Source: Durusdinium trenchii (taxonomy: Eukaryota > Sar > Dinophyceae > Suessiales > Symbiodiniaceae). From it: a stretch of DNA of 64,000 nucleotides. Numbering within the stretch: position 1 is the first letter of the stretch; each line of letters begins with the position of its first letter. The position numbers and the translations under genes were made by a program. Location of the stretch: contig CAXAMN010008557.1 of assembly GCA_963970005.1 (NCBI GenBank), forward strand, positions 1,102,622-1,166,621, in the 5' to 3' direction. The notes below the pieces were generated by a model. It made no database searches. It was not told the origin of the DNA and saw only the letters and a program-made list of their open reading frames with translations. Positions 54,697 to 64,000 of the stretch are shown here, in pieces.

Positions 54697-55133
54697 TTCT
54701 CCTTCACAGGCTTTTCTTTCTGACCGTTGTTGGTTTTCAAGACTTGTCCGAGGTATATAATGTATTTCTGGCCCAAAGTAGGTTGCTGCCTGACCCGTTT
54801 CAGATGATGATGTGGCTCTGTAAAGGCTCATAGTCATAGTCCACATGTCAAAGGCAATGGAACGTATGACATTGCTGAGTTATGGACGAATAGTTGAATG
54901 GCCTGAGGAGGGTGAACATAATGCCAGCATGCAATCAGCAAGCATGCACGGATTATTCTTCTCCAGAAGATGAGTGGCCTGTATGACCTTTTGTGATTGC
55001 CCCTCACCTTCTTCCGATCCGCTCTTTTCTGCTCCTCATGCTGGCTGCATTTAGTCCTCATTTAGTTTTGCAGATTGGGCAAAGGGAAATTGCTGCTGCT
55101 GCTGCTGGTGCTGAGTTCTCTACTCTACTATGT

Positions 55134-55973
55134 CACGAAAGGTAGCGGTTACGCTACCTGAGTTTTCCTTTTGCTTTAGCAAAAATGTATTAACCCAGAG
55201 CTGCAGCCTATCTCTCCGAGAAATGGTCCCCGACATCTTCGTTTGCTGGCCGGGGGGGGGGGGGCCCCCCCCCCCCCTTCAACTCCACCCTAGCGCCTCG
55301 GGGTCAACGGTTCGAAAACACTGGTATTTATTCAGCTCTTCCAGTCCTCAGCAGTGACCAAAAATCATGGAATTTACAGTGTTTTTTGTGGCTGTCCGGC
55401 AAAAAGCACCGCAAAAACCGATGGTTTTTGATGCGTCTCGGTTAGAAAAATGACCGAAAAAAGACCAAAAACCAGGAAAGATTTTGTCGGAAAGGGCTTT
55501 TGAGGCTTTTGGAGGCTTCAAAATTGCACAAAACTATGGTATTTACAGGGTTTTGTGCACCTTCCCGGCAGAAAACGCCGGTATTTACATGGTTTTCTGC
55601 GCTTTTCCAGCACTCGACCGTGGTGCGCCTCTGGATCGACGGCTACAAAGTACCGTAAATACCAGTGTTTTCAGCTCCTCCTGTCTTCAAGCGTGGCCTT
55701 AGAGCTTGCCGCGGCTGTGGATCGACGGCAACGAAACCTCGTAAATACCAGTGTTTTTGAGCACGTCCTGTTTGCAAGCATGGCCTGCGGCCACGCAATT
55801 TACAGGGTCGCCGCACGTTACTATGTAAATCCGAAGTTGCATTTGAGAAATATGTGACTCCTTTTGAAGGCACGTCAACCTGTATTGAAACCGTGCATTA
55901 GTTTTCTTTCATCACGCTCGGTCACTTCTCTTCCCTCCTCCCGGATTACGCCTGATTCCCTGCTACCTTTCGT
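55134..55973. mobile_element. TIR-bounded element 2 (ACGAAAGGTAGC...GCTACCTTTCGT)
   Basis: Terminal inverted repeats at 55135-55146 and 55962-55973 match those of element 1 (29778-30404), as does the right flank (CCCTCCTCTC..AAGT). Near the left end lies a G-run followed directly by a C-run (55251-55278). Inside, GTAAATACCAGTGTTTT and its reverse complement recur at ~55316, 55656 and 55741, with more TATTTACAGGGTTTT variants. No transposase ORF. It sits inside the plus-strand exon cluster, presumably in an intron. Confidence 0.55.
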
Positions 55974-56206
55974 TCACCCCCCTCCTCTCTCAAGTCTCAT
56001 CATGCTGTCAAGTTAGTTGATGACAAAAGCCCGTGCCACCAGGATACTCTCCTGTGAAAGACTTTGTCCACTGAGTTTTGTTGCATCAGCTGGTTTACAG
56101 GTTTGAACAAGACACATATGATATGCTGGGACTTGAAAGCAGCAAAACAAAAAGAAAACTGTTGTTTCAGATCTCCACCAATTCTGTTTGATTCGTGACA
56201 CTGAAG

Positions 56207-56590
56207 GCTGAAGCTGCCAAAGGTTTGGAAGAGTCCCTCTCCGAATTCAAGGCCTCCAAGACACAGGTGATTGGCTTTCACAAGAGCAATCCATCGTAGA
56301 ACTGGCAGGCCAGCATCAAGGAGGCTAGTGCTGATGCCTCAGCTTCACTTCTTTAGAATGTTCCAGATATGGTAGGAAACCTCATCACTTTCTGCAGGGA
56401 AGTCTACGAGTCCATGATCCCAATAAGGCAAGTGAGATTCCTCTTCCAGCAGAGCTTCTGAACGAGGATGACTCTGTTTGCGGCTGCATGATGTTGCGTT
56501 TTTGAGCAGCATCCTCAGACACCTCTTTGGCAGGAGCCAATGGAAAAGGCCGCGGATATTCTGAAGCAGCGCTCCGCCGAAGCTGCGGAG
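56207..56590 (+). CDS. Three short coiled-coil exons
   Basis: 56207-56266 is exactly 20 codons (AEAAKGLEESLSEFKASKTQ) followed by GTGATT. 56309-56345 reads ASIKEASADASA. 56534-56590 reads EPMEKAADILKQRSAEAAE. They extend the Ala/Glu/Lys pattern of 54.3-54.7 kb. Confidence 0.5.
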
Positions 56591-57095
56591 GGTCTGATCC
56601 CAAGCGGTGGAAGGGCAGAAGTTCCGAAGCATCCCTGGCCGTGGATGGGCAGTGCTTTGTAGGTGCGGAGCCTGCGGAGCCCAATGCCTGAAACGGGCGG
56701 GAGTTTCCGAGTTTGCCAATCTAAGAATGTGGAACCAACAGCAACTTGCAAGCAGTTGTATCAATCTCACTATTTTTGTTGTTGTTTCTTGGACGTTGAC
56801 GTATTTTTGTTGAGAGCTCTTTGTTTCACTCGAAGCCGGGCTATGCCCTGGTGAAAAGAAGGCCTGCCTTGATGTAGCCAACATGATGCTTCGCTGTGAC
56901 ATTGTTTGCAGCTTTGTGCTGTATTGCTTGTTCTTGTGGGCTCAAGTTGGGGTTGGCGTGCATGTGCATCCAACCCTAGCTGGCAGGAGCACTAGGGTCG
57001 CGGTATGTTGGATCCCCAGTCGAAACTTTTGCCCTTGTTCCTTTGCATTCATAAGTCTTAGCTTGCTTCTCTCTGACAATCTAAATCTACTACAG

Positions 57096-57138
57096 GTTGT
57101 TGCCTTTTCAAGAGAAGAACGGCAAACATCCGCAGAAG
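57096..57138 (+). CDS. Short exon (VVAFSREERQTSAE)
   Basis: Between CTACAG and GTTCAG, 14 codons plus one base. Another frame (KHPQKVQFAAILTGYAVRSG) is open past the donor and cannot be excluded. Confidence 0.4.
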
Positions 57139-57306
57139 GTTCAGTTTGCAGCCATACTTACTGGTTATGCTGTGAGGTCTGGCCCCCGGCCTCATGAGCT
57201 ACGGTCTGCCGTGAGCCTTAGAAGAGTCGCTGTTTCCAAACGTTTAAAAAGAAACTCATATATATATATATAATATACTCAAGAAAGGTGCAGATCAACT
57301 TTTGCC

Positions 57307-57435
57307 ATGAAAGTTGTTCCTGCAAAAGTCCATGTGGTAAAGGAATATGCTGTTTCTGTTCTGAAGGCGCTGGGTGCTGATCCCAAACTTGCTCATGAGA
57401 TAGCATTAACGCCACTGACTCAGAGTCTGGAGTAG
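57307..57435 (+). CDS. Exon (VVPAKVHVVKEYAVSVLKAL)
   Basis: Reads KVVPAKVHVVKEYAVSVLKA, then LGADPKLAHEIALTPLTQSL before a stop. Helical, globular composition. No family assigned; a dehydrogenase-like resemblance was considered and rejected. Confidence 0.45.
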   Translation: MKVVPAKVHVVKEYAVSVLKALGADPKLAHEIALTPLTQSLE

Positions 57436-57574
57436 TCACCAAGAACAATCTTCACTGAGAAGCATTCGGCAGGGGAAGCCAAGCTGGAAATGCCAGACAT
57501 TGGGAGGCCAGAGTCTGGCTGTCAGCATATGGAGATACAATCTTTTGGGACTGGCTTCTCTGAGAGCTTGACAG

Positions 57575-58055
57575 GACAAACCGAATGCTGGCTACTCGGG
57601 TACACCGATGTGGAAAATCAAAGCGCAACTGCAAGAGCAGCAGGCACCAAGCCTTGGATACTGTTGAAAGTGAGACTGGTTTTGTGTGCTATTTTTGAAA
57701 AGCAGTTCAAAACCAATTTGATTTTTTGGTTTGTTTCCTGGCTTAGTTATTGTCGGGAGGCGAATGCACAGTCTGGGCCTCTCAAGGTGCCAGAAGGCTT
57801 CAAGCAGGTGAGGCAGATGGGATGTGCATGGTTCACAAAAAAAAAATGTGCAAGTTCAGGTGGAGAAAGGGAAGCCGATGTATTACAATGACAAGCGTCA
57901 GGCATCCTCACAGATTTCAGATGGGCTATGCAGCTATGTGACAGCGATTGTTTTGACCTTTGGTTTTGAAGGTTTATTGGAGTGGGGAAGATGGCAAGAC
58001 ATATGTCTACGATGCTGTCATGGAGAGATATTCCTTGTGCAACTCTCAGCTATAA
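57575..58055 (+). CDS. Terminal exons with two G-K-x-Y-x-Y/N motifs
   Basis: 57575-57643 (GACAG ... GC donor) reads DKPNAGYSGTPMWKIKAQLQ, then EQQ. 57772-57807 reads SGPLKVPEGFKQ. 57860-57901 is 14 codons, VEKGKPMYYNDKRQ. 57972-58055 reads VYWSGEDGKTYVYDAVMERY, then SLCNSQL and TAA. All joins are phase 0. PEGFKQVEKGKPMYYND resembles the first two strands of a WW domain, but the second Trp and final Pro are not evident. Likely the 3' end of the large gene. Confidence 0.55.
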
Positions 58056-58301
58056 TGCAAATGGCTTGTAATTAGCAATTCATCAGAGTGCGTCAGAACC
58101 ACAAGCTATTTCCAGCACAACAACTAGGAGTTACCTTGACATCCATTATATATATATATACATATCGTTTTTCCTAAAATTCTAGGAACCAAACGATTAG
58201 TGCGAGCGTCCAACCTGGGAGCTAACTACTTAATCAAGCAGGCGCCTAGTTAATTAAGTAGAAGGAGGGCAGGCGGGCTGAAAAGATGAAAGAACAACAA
58301 G

Positions 58302-58360
58302 ATGACAGTTGGTGCTGATAGTGCAAGAACCTCACCCGATGCGCTCGGGCTCGGACACAA
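58302..58360 (+). CDS. Possible first exon of a second gene
   Basis: An ATG opens MTVGADSARTSPDALGLGHK, followed by a GTATTC donor. It lies 250 bp after the stop at 58055, on the same strand, which fits the close head-to-tail gene order usual in dinoflagellates. Confidence 0.4.
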
Positions 58361-58656
58361 AGGTATTCAGGCTTGCTTTTGCACTCCTGCCCCTGTTCTT
58401 ATCGTTCCTTTTTCTGCTCCCGCACTCCCGCACCATGGGACGCTACTAGGGGCTCCTGGCCTTGCTACTAGGAGCCAGGACGCAAAGCACTTTTCTTCCT
58501 GACAGTCCTCAAAGTATTGCACATGGTGTATGCCGCAGCAGACCGACCAAAATAGGATAATGGTTCCTTTTCTGTTGCAAGTCTTTCAAGGACAATACAG
58601 TGAAAGCCTAAGTGGCCGTAAATGTCTTCCGGATTCTTCCTGCATATCAACCCCAG

Positions 58657-59082
58657 CAGCAGATGGACAACATGGCTAGGAAGAGAGTTGACAGAAACAT
58701 TGTGGTTGCAGAAAATGAAGATGACATTGACGGCTACTTTTTTGAGGCAGTTGAGAAAGAGAAGGGTCTTCTCAAGCACTTGTGTTCTAAGGCTCTATGA
58801 TGGGAAAGCGTTTGACATTCGGATTGCTGTTGGCTCATGCTTCCACGAGAAGGCCACATTCCAGCGCGGAGAGACCAGGGCAGGAGACCACAGGGCAGGA
58901 GAGACCAGGGCAGGATTCTCACTTGCGAGGCCTTCCAAGCACGCCATGTACTAGTCAAGGACTTGGCCAAGGCGGCGCAGGCTGTCCAGGGCATGTATAA
59001 GGATAGCTTGTGCATGGGCTTTAAGTTTTGAACACATTCGCAGTCAGGCCATGCGCATGTCCGTTGAGCACTTGGATAGGCT
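58657..59082 (+). CDS. Middle exons of second gene
   Basis: 58657-58764 reads QMDNMARKRVDRNIVVAENE, then DDIDGYFFEAVEKEK. About 58930-59020 reads AFQARHVLVKDLAKAAQAVQ, then GMYKDSLCM. 59048-59082 reads AMRMSVEHLDR and ends in phase 2 at a GTGAGT donor. Unrecognised alpha-helical protein. Confidence 0.5.
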
Positions 59083-59241
59083 GTGAGTTTCTGATACACT
59101 TCAATCTCATTGTATTGTTTGCCGCCAGCAGCTGATTGCTTGATCGGGAAACACTATGATAATAGTCTGCATGTAAGACAGAGTGAAGGCCGTGCGCACT
59201 CTATGCGCTTTACGAGGGTCATAGAGGAAAGCCAGGCTCAG

Positions 59242-59684
59242 GACCGGAGAAGCTCTTTCTAAAGATTTGGATGATGAGTTAGTTTATCAAGGCTTGAAGG
59301 ACGATTGGTATACTTTGATGGATCTGGATTTTGCAACGGTTGCGAACGTTGGAGGAGCTGCCAATGTGTGTGCTGAGTTTTGTGTCCTTGGCTTAGTGAG
59401 TGGACTCTGTAGAGATCATTTTCGCACTCCGCTTTTGATGATGATGTCTCCGCAAAGGTGAAGCAGCTTCATCAAAAGCTGCTCCCCAAGCTCTCAGCTT
59501 TTCGTGGCTTCTGGGAGGAGAACTGAGCAGAGAGACGCGGTGGTACATTCTCAACAATCGAATTCTTGTGGACCAGGACACTCGACTTGAGGTGGCAATG
59601 CGAGAAAGTGACTTTCTTAGTGTCAGTGTAGAACGATTGAGTCACTTGAGACAAGAGCAGAGTGCTCAGGCTTCGAGGAGCTAG
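59242..59684 (+). CDS. Last exons of second gene
   Basis: 59242-59338 continues the 59082 exon in phase: TGEALSKDLDDELVYQGLKD, then DWYTLMDLDFAT, before a GT. 59458-59684 reads EAASSKAAPQALSFSWLLGG, ELSRETRWYILNNRILVDQD, TRLEVAMRESDFLSVSVERL, SHLRQEQSAQASRS and TAG. A second frame (KQLHQKLLPKLSAFRGFWEE) is open over the first part of the last exon, so its phase depends on an unseen exon between. Family unknown. Confidence 0.5.
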
Positions 59685-59699
59685 ATGCGGAGTTCATAG

Positions 59700-61750
59700 A
59701 CAAGTTTCACTCCAAGTTGTTTTTCCAAGCTGCGTGAAGTAGCAGCTGCGCAAGACAATGAACAAGACGAGATTGGCAATGCTTGCCTTTGTATTGGAAC
59801 CATGCAGATGTAACTGAAATACACGCGGTTTGAACATGCCTAGCAATGGGGTCCCGAGGCACCCCGGGGCCACCGATGGCTGCTGTGCCACTGTTGCACT
59901 GGTCACCGGAGCTCGTGTTGTCGGAACCTTGACTAGGAACCAAATGATTAGTGCGACAGGGGAGCTTCCTTGAAGAAACGTGAACCATCCTGCGTCCCGT
60001 AGCTAGGAGCGTGTTTAGTACCAATAGAGCTACTAATAGCTACCTAGCTTCTAGTTGCGAATAGCTTCGTGCCAACTATGCATGAGGTCATTGCGACGCT
60101 GGGAGATGTTGCTGCAGTTGCTGGGAGCTAAAGGAGGGCAGTCTTCTTTCTTTTTTCCTTCAGATCTGATTTTTGGCTTTCCAGGTCTGCATGCGAAATG
60201 GGGAGGCAGAGGAATTTGCCAAGCCTCATGCCAGGATCTGAGAGGATTCCTATTCGCGCTGCTTCGCGGGGAAGTCCACCCGCACCGACGGAATGCCCCT
60301 TCCATCCACTTGTATTCACTACTCGTACATGTAATTGTTCTGCCACAACCTGGCTTTTGCTGCTCCACCACGATGACTGGCTCAAGCCAGTGCTTATCAT
60401 TTGATGATGTGAAACCCATGGCATCATCATCTCTTGCCAGCAAGTTTATCGCAAGAGCTCTTTCCCCAGCGGCTCAGAGTCGCAATTCTAGTTGCTCCAC
60501 CCATGGCTGTTGCCGGTGCGATGCTGCTGTCGGTGGCTCTTCTGTACTCGTGCCCTCGTAGCCAAGCAAAAAACCGTGAGTAAGGTGTACGTGGAAAGGT
60601 TTGTAGAGCGAGTCGGGAGTTGAGGGGCTTAAATTCCGATCGTTGCTCCACAGCTGGACTTGACATGTCAGAATTGTTTTCAGCAGGATACAGATACGTG
60701 TAGAAGACTCTATCCCTTGTGTTGCATTGAAGCTGTGCGTTTTATTTTGACGAGGTCATGGCGGTTGATCAGTGCGCCAAGAAGACTTGAGACGGTTCAG
60801 GGCGTATGGGTCCAGGTGCATAGTATGGCCGGATTTTGGCCAGAATTCTGGTTGGACGCGTGCTCTCGCGGCCAAGGAAAACCCACAGGTTAACAGTCCA
60901 GGCAACATTTCGCTGAGGATCTTTGAGGCAAAGCAAGCGACTGTTGTTGTTGTTGTTGTTGTTGCAAAGCTTGTTTCTCCCTTCTACCATGTCCAGCTAC
61001 AGCCTTGGGTCCTTGTAAGGTTTCAGTCTGCCCTCATCTAAGTCAGTGATCAAGTGTTCGTGGCAAAGCTGCAGGGCCTGGGCTGACCTGGCAGGTGCAT
61101 GAGTTGTATTTATGTGTGCAACCATATAAAAGGGTTGTGTACTTGCGTGTATAATTGTGGGCATGCGCGTATTGAGATCTGAGGATGAACATTTGAAGCT
61201 ATATTGTCAAAGAGAGACGCCCCCAAAAGTCCCCAAGCAAAATGCAAACCCATTTTTTCGTTGTCGCTGTTTATGAAGCAACAAGGGCCAGCGCCCTCTG
61301 CCGGCAGCGGCAACGCACCGCGCCCAGGGATGCTGGGCCACCGGTTCCAAGAATGAAGGTGGAATGCTATTCTGCGAAGCTGCTGCGACAAGCGTCCTGC
61401 ATGGGATTGAAATGGGTTGACTCGGTGGAGTTTGAAAGCTGCTCTTCGACTTTGGGAGTCAGCGTGTTGGTTTGCTTTGTTTATGGACGGTGCGTATCCC
61501 AAGATAGGCCCTAGCCAGGGGTTTCATTTAAAAAACCTGTCGGGAGGAGCGCTGCGGTTATGCCCCCGACAGATCAATTCACATACCGCGCCGGCCCAGC
61601 TTTGCAAGAAAAGAAGAGCCGTTTGCGCTTCTTGAGGCCCAGCGGACCAGCAGCTTTTCATTGACTCATTGACCAGGTTGCGACGACGGAGGTAGATGAA
61701 GGCCGCGCTCTGTGTGCAGACTTATGCCTTGCTTTTTTGGAACTCGGGTG
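59700..61750. other. No confident gene
   Basis: Opposing ORFs of 100-170 codons at 60055-60561 overlap on both strands and neither is convincing. Contains CTACTAATAGCTACCTAGC motifs at ~60030 and a (TTG)n run at 60940-60962. Confidence 0.45.
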
Positions 61751-61759
61751 TATGCTCAG

Positions 61760-61871
61760 GGAGCTTCTCTCACATCCCAGCTCCTCACAGCGCTTCGCTT
61801 GCGGCGGGCCGCAGCAAACCTTCTGGACAAGTTTGTGTTTGAGCGCATGTGGCTCACAGAGGCGTGCCCAG
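61760..61871 (+). CDS. Candidate exon (GASLTSQLLTALRLRRAAAN)
   Basis: Between GCTCAG and a GC donor (CCCAG/GCC): GASLTSQLLTALRLRRAAAN, then LLDKFVFERMWLTEACP. Strongly protein-like; family unknown. The repeat region beginning right after would be its intron. Confidence 0.45.
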
Positions 61872-61899
61872 GCCAACCGGCCACATTTTTTTTCGCCAG

Positions 61900-62240
61900 A
61901 CAGCTGCAGGCTGCAGGCGCCGGCTCTGCATCGCTGATGCTGGTGCTGGTGCTTTCGTTTTGCTGGTGCAGGCGCTGGCTCTGGATCGGCGTTTCGTCTT
62001 GTGGGCGCTACAGCTGTGCTGGTCCGCTGCTGGCGCTTTGGTTTTGCGGGTGCTGCTGCTGGCTGGCGCTGGCCCTGGCTCGGCGTCGGCGTTTCGTTTT
62101 GCGGGCGCTGCTGCCGTGCTGGTGCTGGCGCTGGCGCTGGTGGGCCTGCTGGTGCTGGGTCGGTGTTTTGTTTGGCCGGTGTTGGCGCCGTGGTGCTGGT
62201 GCAGGCGCTGGCTATGGATCGGCGTTTCGTCTTGCATCGT
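61900..62240. repeat. GCTGGTGCTGGCGCTGG-rich ~100-bp repeats
   Basis: Three to four diverged units of GCGCTGGCTCTGGATCGGCG, TTTCGTCTTG and GCTGGTGCTGGTG. Read on the minus strand they give a Pro/Ala-rich frame (PAPAGPPAPAPAPARQQ) of 208 codons. Codon bias follows the repeat, so I do not call it a gene. Confidence 0.6.
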
Positions 62241-62249
62241 GCCAGGGAT

Positions 62250-62600
62250 GACGTCGTGTCACGTCCAGAATGACAACATGTCATGCCAGGGATGACGTCA
62301 TGTCATGCCAGGATGACACCAAGTCACGCCAAGGATGACATCACGCCATGCCAGACAGAACATCGTGTCACGCCAGGAATGACATTTTGTCATGGAAGGG
62401 GTGACGTCGTGTCACGCCCGCAATGACATCGTGCCATGCCCATGGGTGACATCGCGTCACACTGCGAATGACATCATCCAGGGATGGCATCCTGTCCCTG
62501 GCATCATGTCATGCCAGGTGACATCGCCTCATGCCAGGGATGACACCGTGTCACGCCCAGAATGACGTCGTGTCATGCCAGGGATCACGCCAGGGACGAC
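62250..62600 (+). repeat. 22-bp satellite with ATGACGTCAT cores
   Basis: About 15 units of ATGACRTCRTGTCATGCCAGGG with alternating CATG/CACG forms. Many units hold the perfect palindrome TGACGTCA or a one-base variant. Confidence 0.85.
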
Positions 62601-62866
62601 GTCATGTCGTGCGGCGCGCTTTGCGTTGCGCCGACAAATTGTTATCTTGGTGGTGGTGATTTTGAGGGAGACCAGCTGTTCGCGTGCAGCGTCCATAAGC
62701 TCTTGGATTTCCCACGCGTTCGAGTGATTTCCCAGGCTGGGACGGTGTTTTTTGTTTGTCGTCGCAGCTTGATCGTCTGCAGGGGCTGTTTTTCACGACG
62801 TGTAAATTCGTCGCGTGAGCTGAATTATCTAAACGTTTTGATTATTTGTCCACGAGCCCGCTGCAG

Positions 62867-63012
62867 GAGATGCGCAGGCCCTTCATTGACCCGCTGGCCG
62901 CCCTCCGCCGCGACTTGCCGAAGCCAGTGGGCGGGCGCGGCCGCTTCAGGGTGTACCTTTTGACCGTGCCAACACCGCCAGCGCGGGGCTTGGAAGCGCA
63001 GCCGCGGCGTTA
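62867..63012 (+). CDS. Candidate last exon (EMRRPFIDPLAALRRDLPKP)
   Basis: After CTGCAG the frame reads EMRRPFIDPLAALRRDLPKP, then VGGRGRFRVYLLTVPTPPAR, GLEAQPRR and TAA. Richer in G+C than its surroundings. A GT after RFR could instead be a donor. Family unknown. Confidence 0.45.
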
Positions 63013-63264
63013 ATTTCGTGAACCCCTTGCAGTTGTCTACGGCGCGATCTTGTGAAGAGGTGGGAGACATTTTTCTTTGCGACAGAGAAAATTGCATTTT
63101 TAGGCACCGTTTGAGCGTGGGTGCCATATATACGCTGCGGAGGCCTTTGTTGAGCCCACTTGGGATCGACGTGGGTTTAAAGTAGGTCCTAACATCGCCC
63201 AATATATGCCTAAGGCCTAAGACAGCCCAAACACACCCCGGCCCGAACGCGCCGATATTGGGTT

Positions 63265-63829
63265 TACGTCGAGCTTTTGCTTCGTTTTCTTCTTCTTGTC
63301 TTCCTAGTCTTCTGCTGCTTCTTTACGCGGGCTTATGTTGAGCATTTTCTCCGTTCTTCTTCTTCTTCTTCTTTCTTCTTCTTTGTTTTGCTTCTTCTTC
63401 TTCTTCTTCTGTTCCTTCCTTGCTTCCTGCCTGCCTGCCTTCCTTTCTTCATTCCTTCCTTCCTTGATTCCTTCCTTCCTTGACTCCTTCTTTCCTTGAC
63501 TCCTTCCTTTCTTGACTCCTTCCTTCCTTGGTTCCTTCCTCCCTTGGCTCCTTCCTTGCTTGACTCCTTCCTGCCTTGACTCCTTCCTCCCTTGGCTCCT
63601 TCCTTGCTCGACTCCTTCCTGCCTTGACTCCTTCCTTCCTTGACTCCTTCCTTCCTTCCTTCCTTTCCTTTCCTTTCCTTTCCTTTCCTTTCCTTTCCTT
63701 TCCTTTTCTTTCTTGTCTGGTCTTTTCTTGTCTGGTCTTTTCTTTTCTTTTCTTTATCTTCTCATTTCGTTTCGTTTCTTTTCTTTTCTTGTTTCTTTTT
63801 CTTCTTGTTGTTCTTCTTCTTCTTCTTCT
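63265..63829 (+). repeat. Polypyrimidine tract (TTC/TTCC/CCTTGACT)n
   Basis: About 560 nt almost free of purines: TTC repeats, then a TTCCTTCCTTGACTCC 16-mer array, then TTTCC, then TTC again up to the gap. Such mirror-repeat tracts can form triplex DNA and commonly break assemblies. Confidence 0.9.
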
Positions 63830-64000
63830 NNNNNNNNNNNNNNNNNNNNNNNNNNNNNNNNNNNNNNNNNNNNNNNNNNNNNNNNNNNNNNNNNNNNNNN
63901 NNNNNNNNNNNNNNNNNNNNNNNNNNNNNNNNNNNNNNNNNNNNNNNNNNNNNNNNNNNNNNNNNNNNNNNNNNNNNNNNNNNNNNNNNNNNNNNNNNNN
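63830..64000. other. Assembly gap
   Basis: N-only to the window end, directly after the polypyrimidine tract. Confidence 0.95.

Noticed and set aside
57307..57435. Resemblance to malate/lactate dehydrogenase N-termini
   Set aside because: Only a general helix pattern (V..VL.ALGADP..A); no following D-x-R-G-x-D-S-H-G motif in the next exons.
60051..60561. Opposing ORFs of 130-168 codons
   Set aside because: Open on both strands, no domain, and composition not protein-like in either direction.
61658..62284. 208-codon Pro/Ala/Lys-rich minus-strand ORF
   Set aside because: Most of it follows the GCTGGTGCTGGCG repeat, and both strands are open. The plus-strand exon at 61760-61871 explains part of the region better.

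Overview
The window looks like nuclear DNA of a dinoflagellate, most likely of the Symbiodiniaceae/Suessiales type. Three things support this. First, genes are broken into short exons whose introns mix GT-AG with GC-AG and other non-canonical borders. I could follow this across a TPR-phosphoesterase gene (1024-3425, minus) and a calpain-like stretch (41.16-41.73 kb, plus), because the reading frame and recognisable protein motifs continue across each junction. Second, there is an exact 15-nt copy of the 3' part of the dinoflagellate spliced leader at 7481-7495 (minus). Third, coding sequence is sparse and sits among many micro- and minisatellites, dispersed repeats and decayed genes. It is not bacterial: there are no operons, and long ORFs are rare. 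Assembly gaps lie at 11057-11066, 33155-33164 and 63830-64000.

Layout. 0-3.4 kb: a minus-strand gene that fuses tandem TPRs to a calcineurin-like phosphoesterase fold whose visible metal-ligand positions are substituted. 3.5-5.5 kb: short degenerate repeats. 5.5-8.1 kb: an intact unknown minus-strand ORF whose 3' end is interrupted by a 1.9-kb segment, bounded by 29/32-bp direct repeats, that carries a decayed ORF. 8.5-9.3, 11.4 and 13.2-14.4 kb: candidate minus-strand exons of unrecognised genes. 15-21 kb: mostly non-coding with simple repeats. 21.3-27.1 kb: diverged higher-order repeat units. 27.2-31.5 kb: three decayed or partial BspA-type leucine-rich-repeat genes in a row on the minus strand, with an inverted duplication and a TIR-bounded element among them. 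32-34.2 kb: minisatellites and a dispersed repeat.

37.4-59.7 kb: a plus-strand domain of short exons. They encode, in order, Ala/Lys-rich and acidic linkers, a calpain-like catalytic-domain segment, unknown globular exons, a long Ala/Glu-rich coiled-coil-like series and a terminal exon set ending at 58055. A second small gene probably starts at 58302 and ends at 59684. The exons share strand and spacing, but I cannot prove without transcripts that they form one gene. 61.7-63.0 kb: two further plus-strand exon candidates around an Ala/Pro-coding repeat and a 22-bp satellite. The window ends in a polypyrimidine tract that runs into a gap.

Exon borders were set by eye from frame, motif continuity and splice dinucleotides. 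Those of the TPR-phosphoesterase and calpain exons are well constrained. The others are approximate to a few bases, or more where stated.
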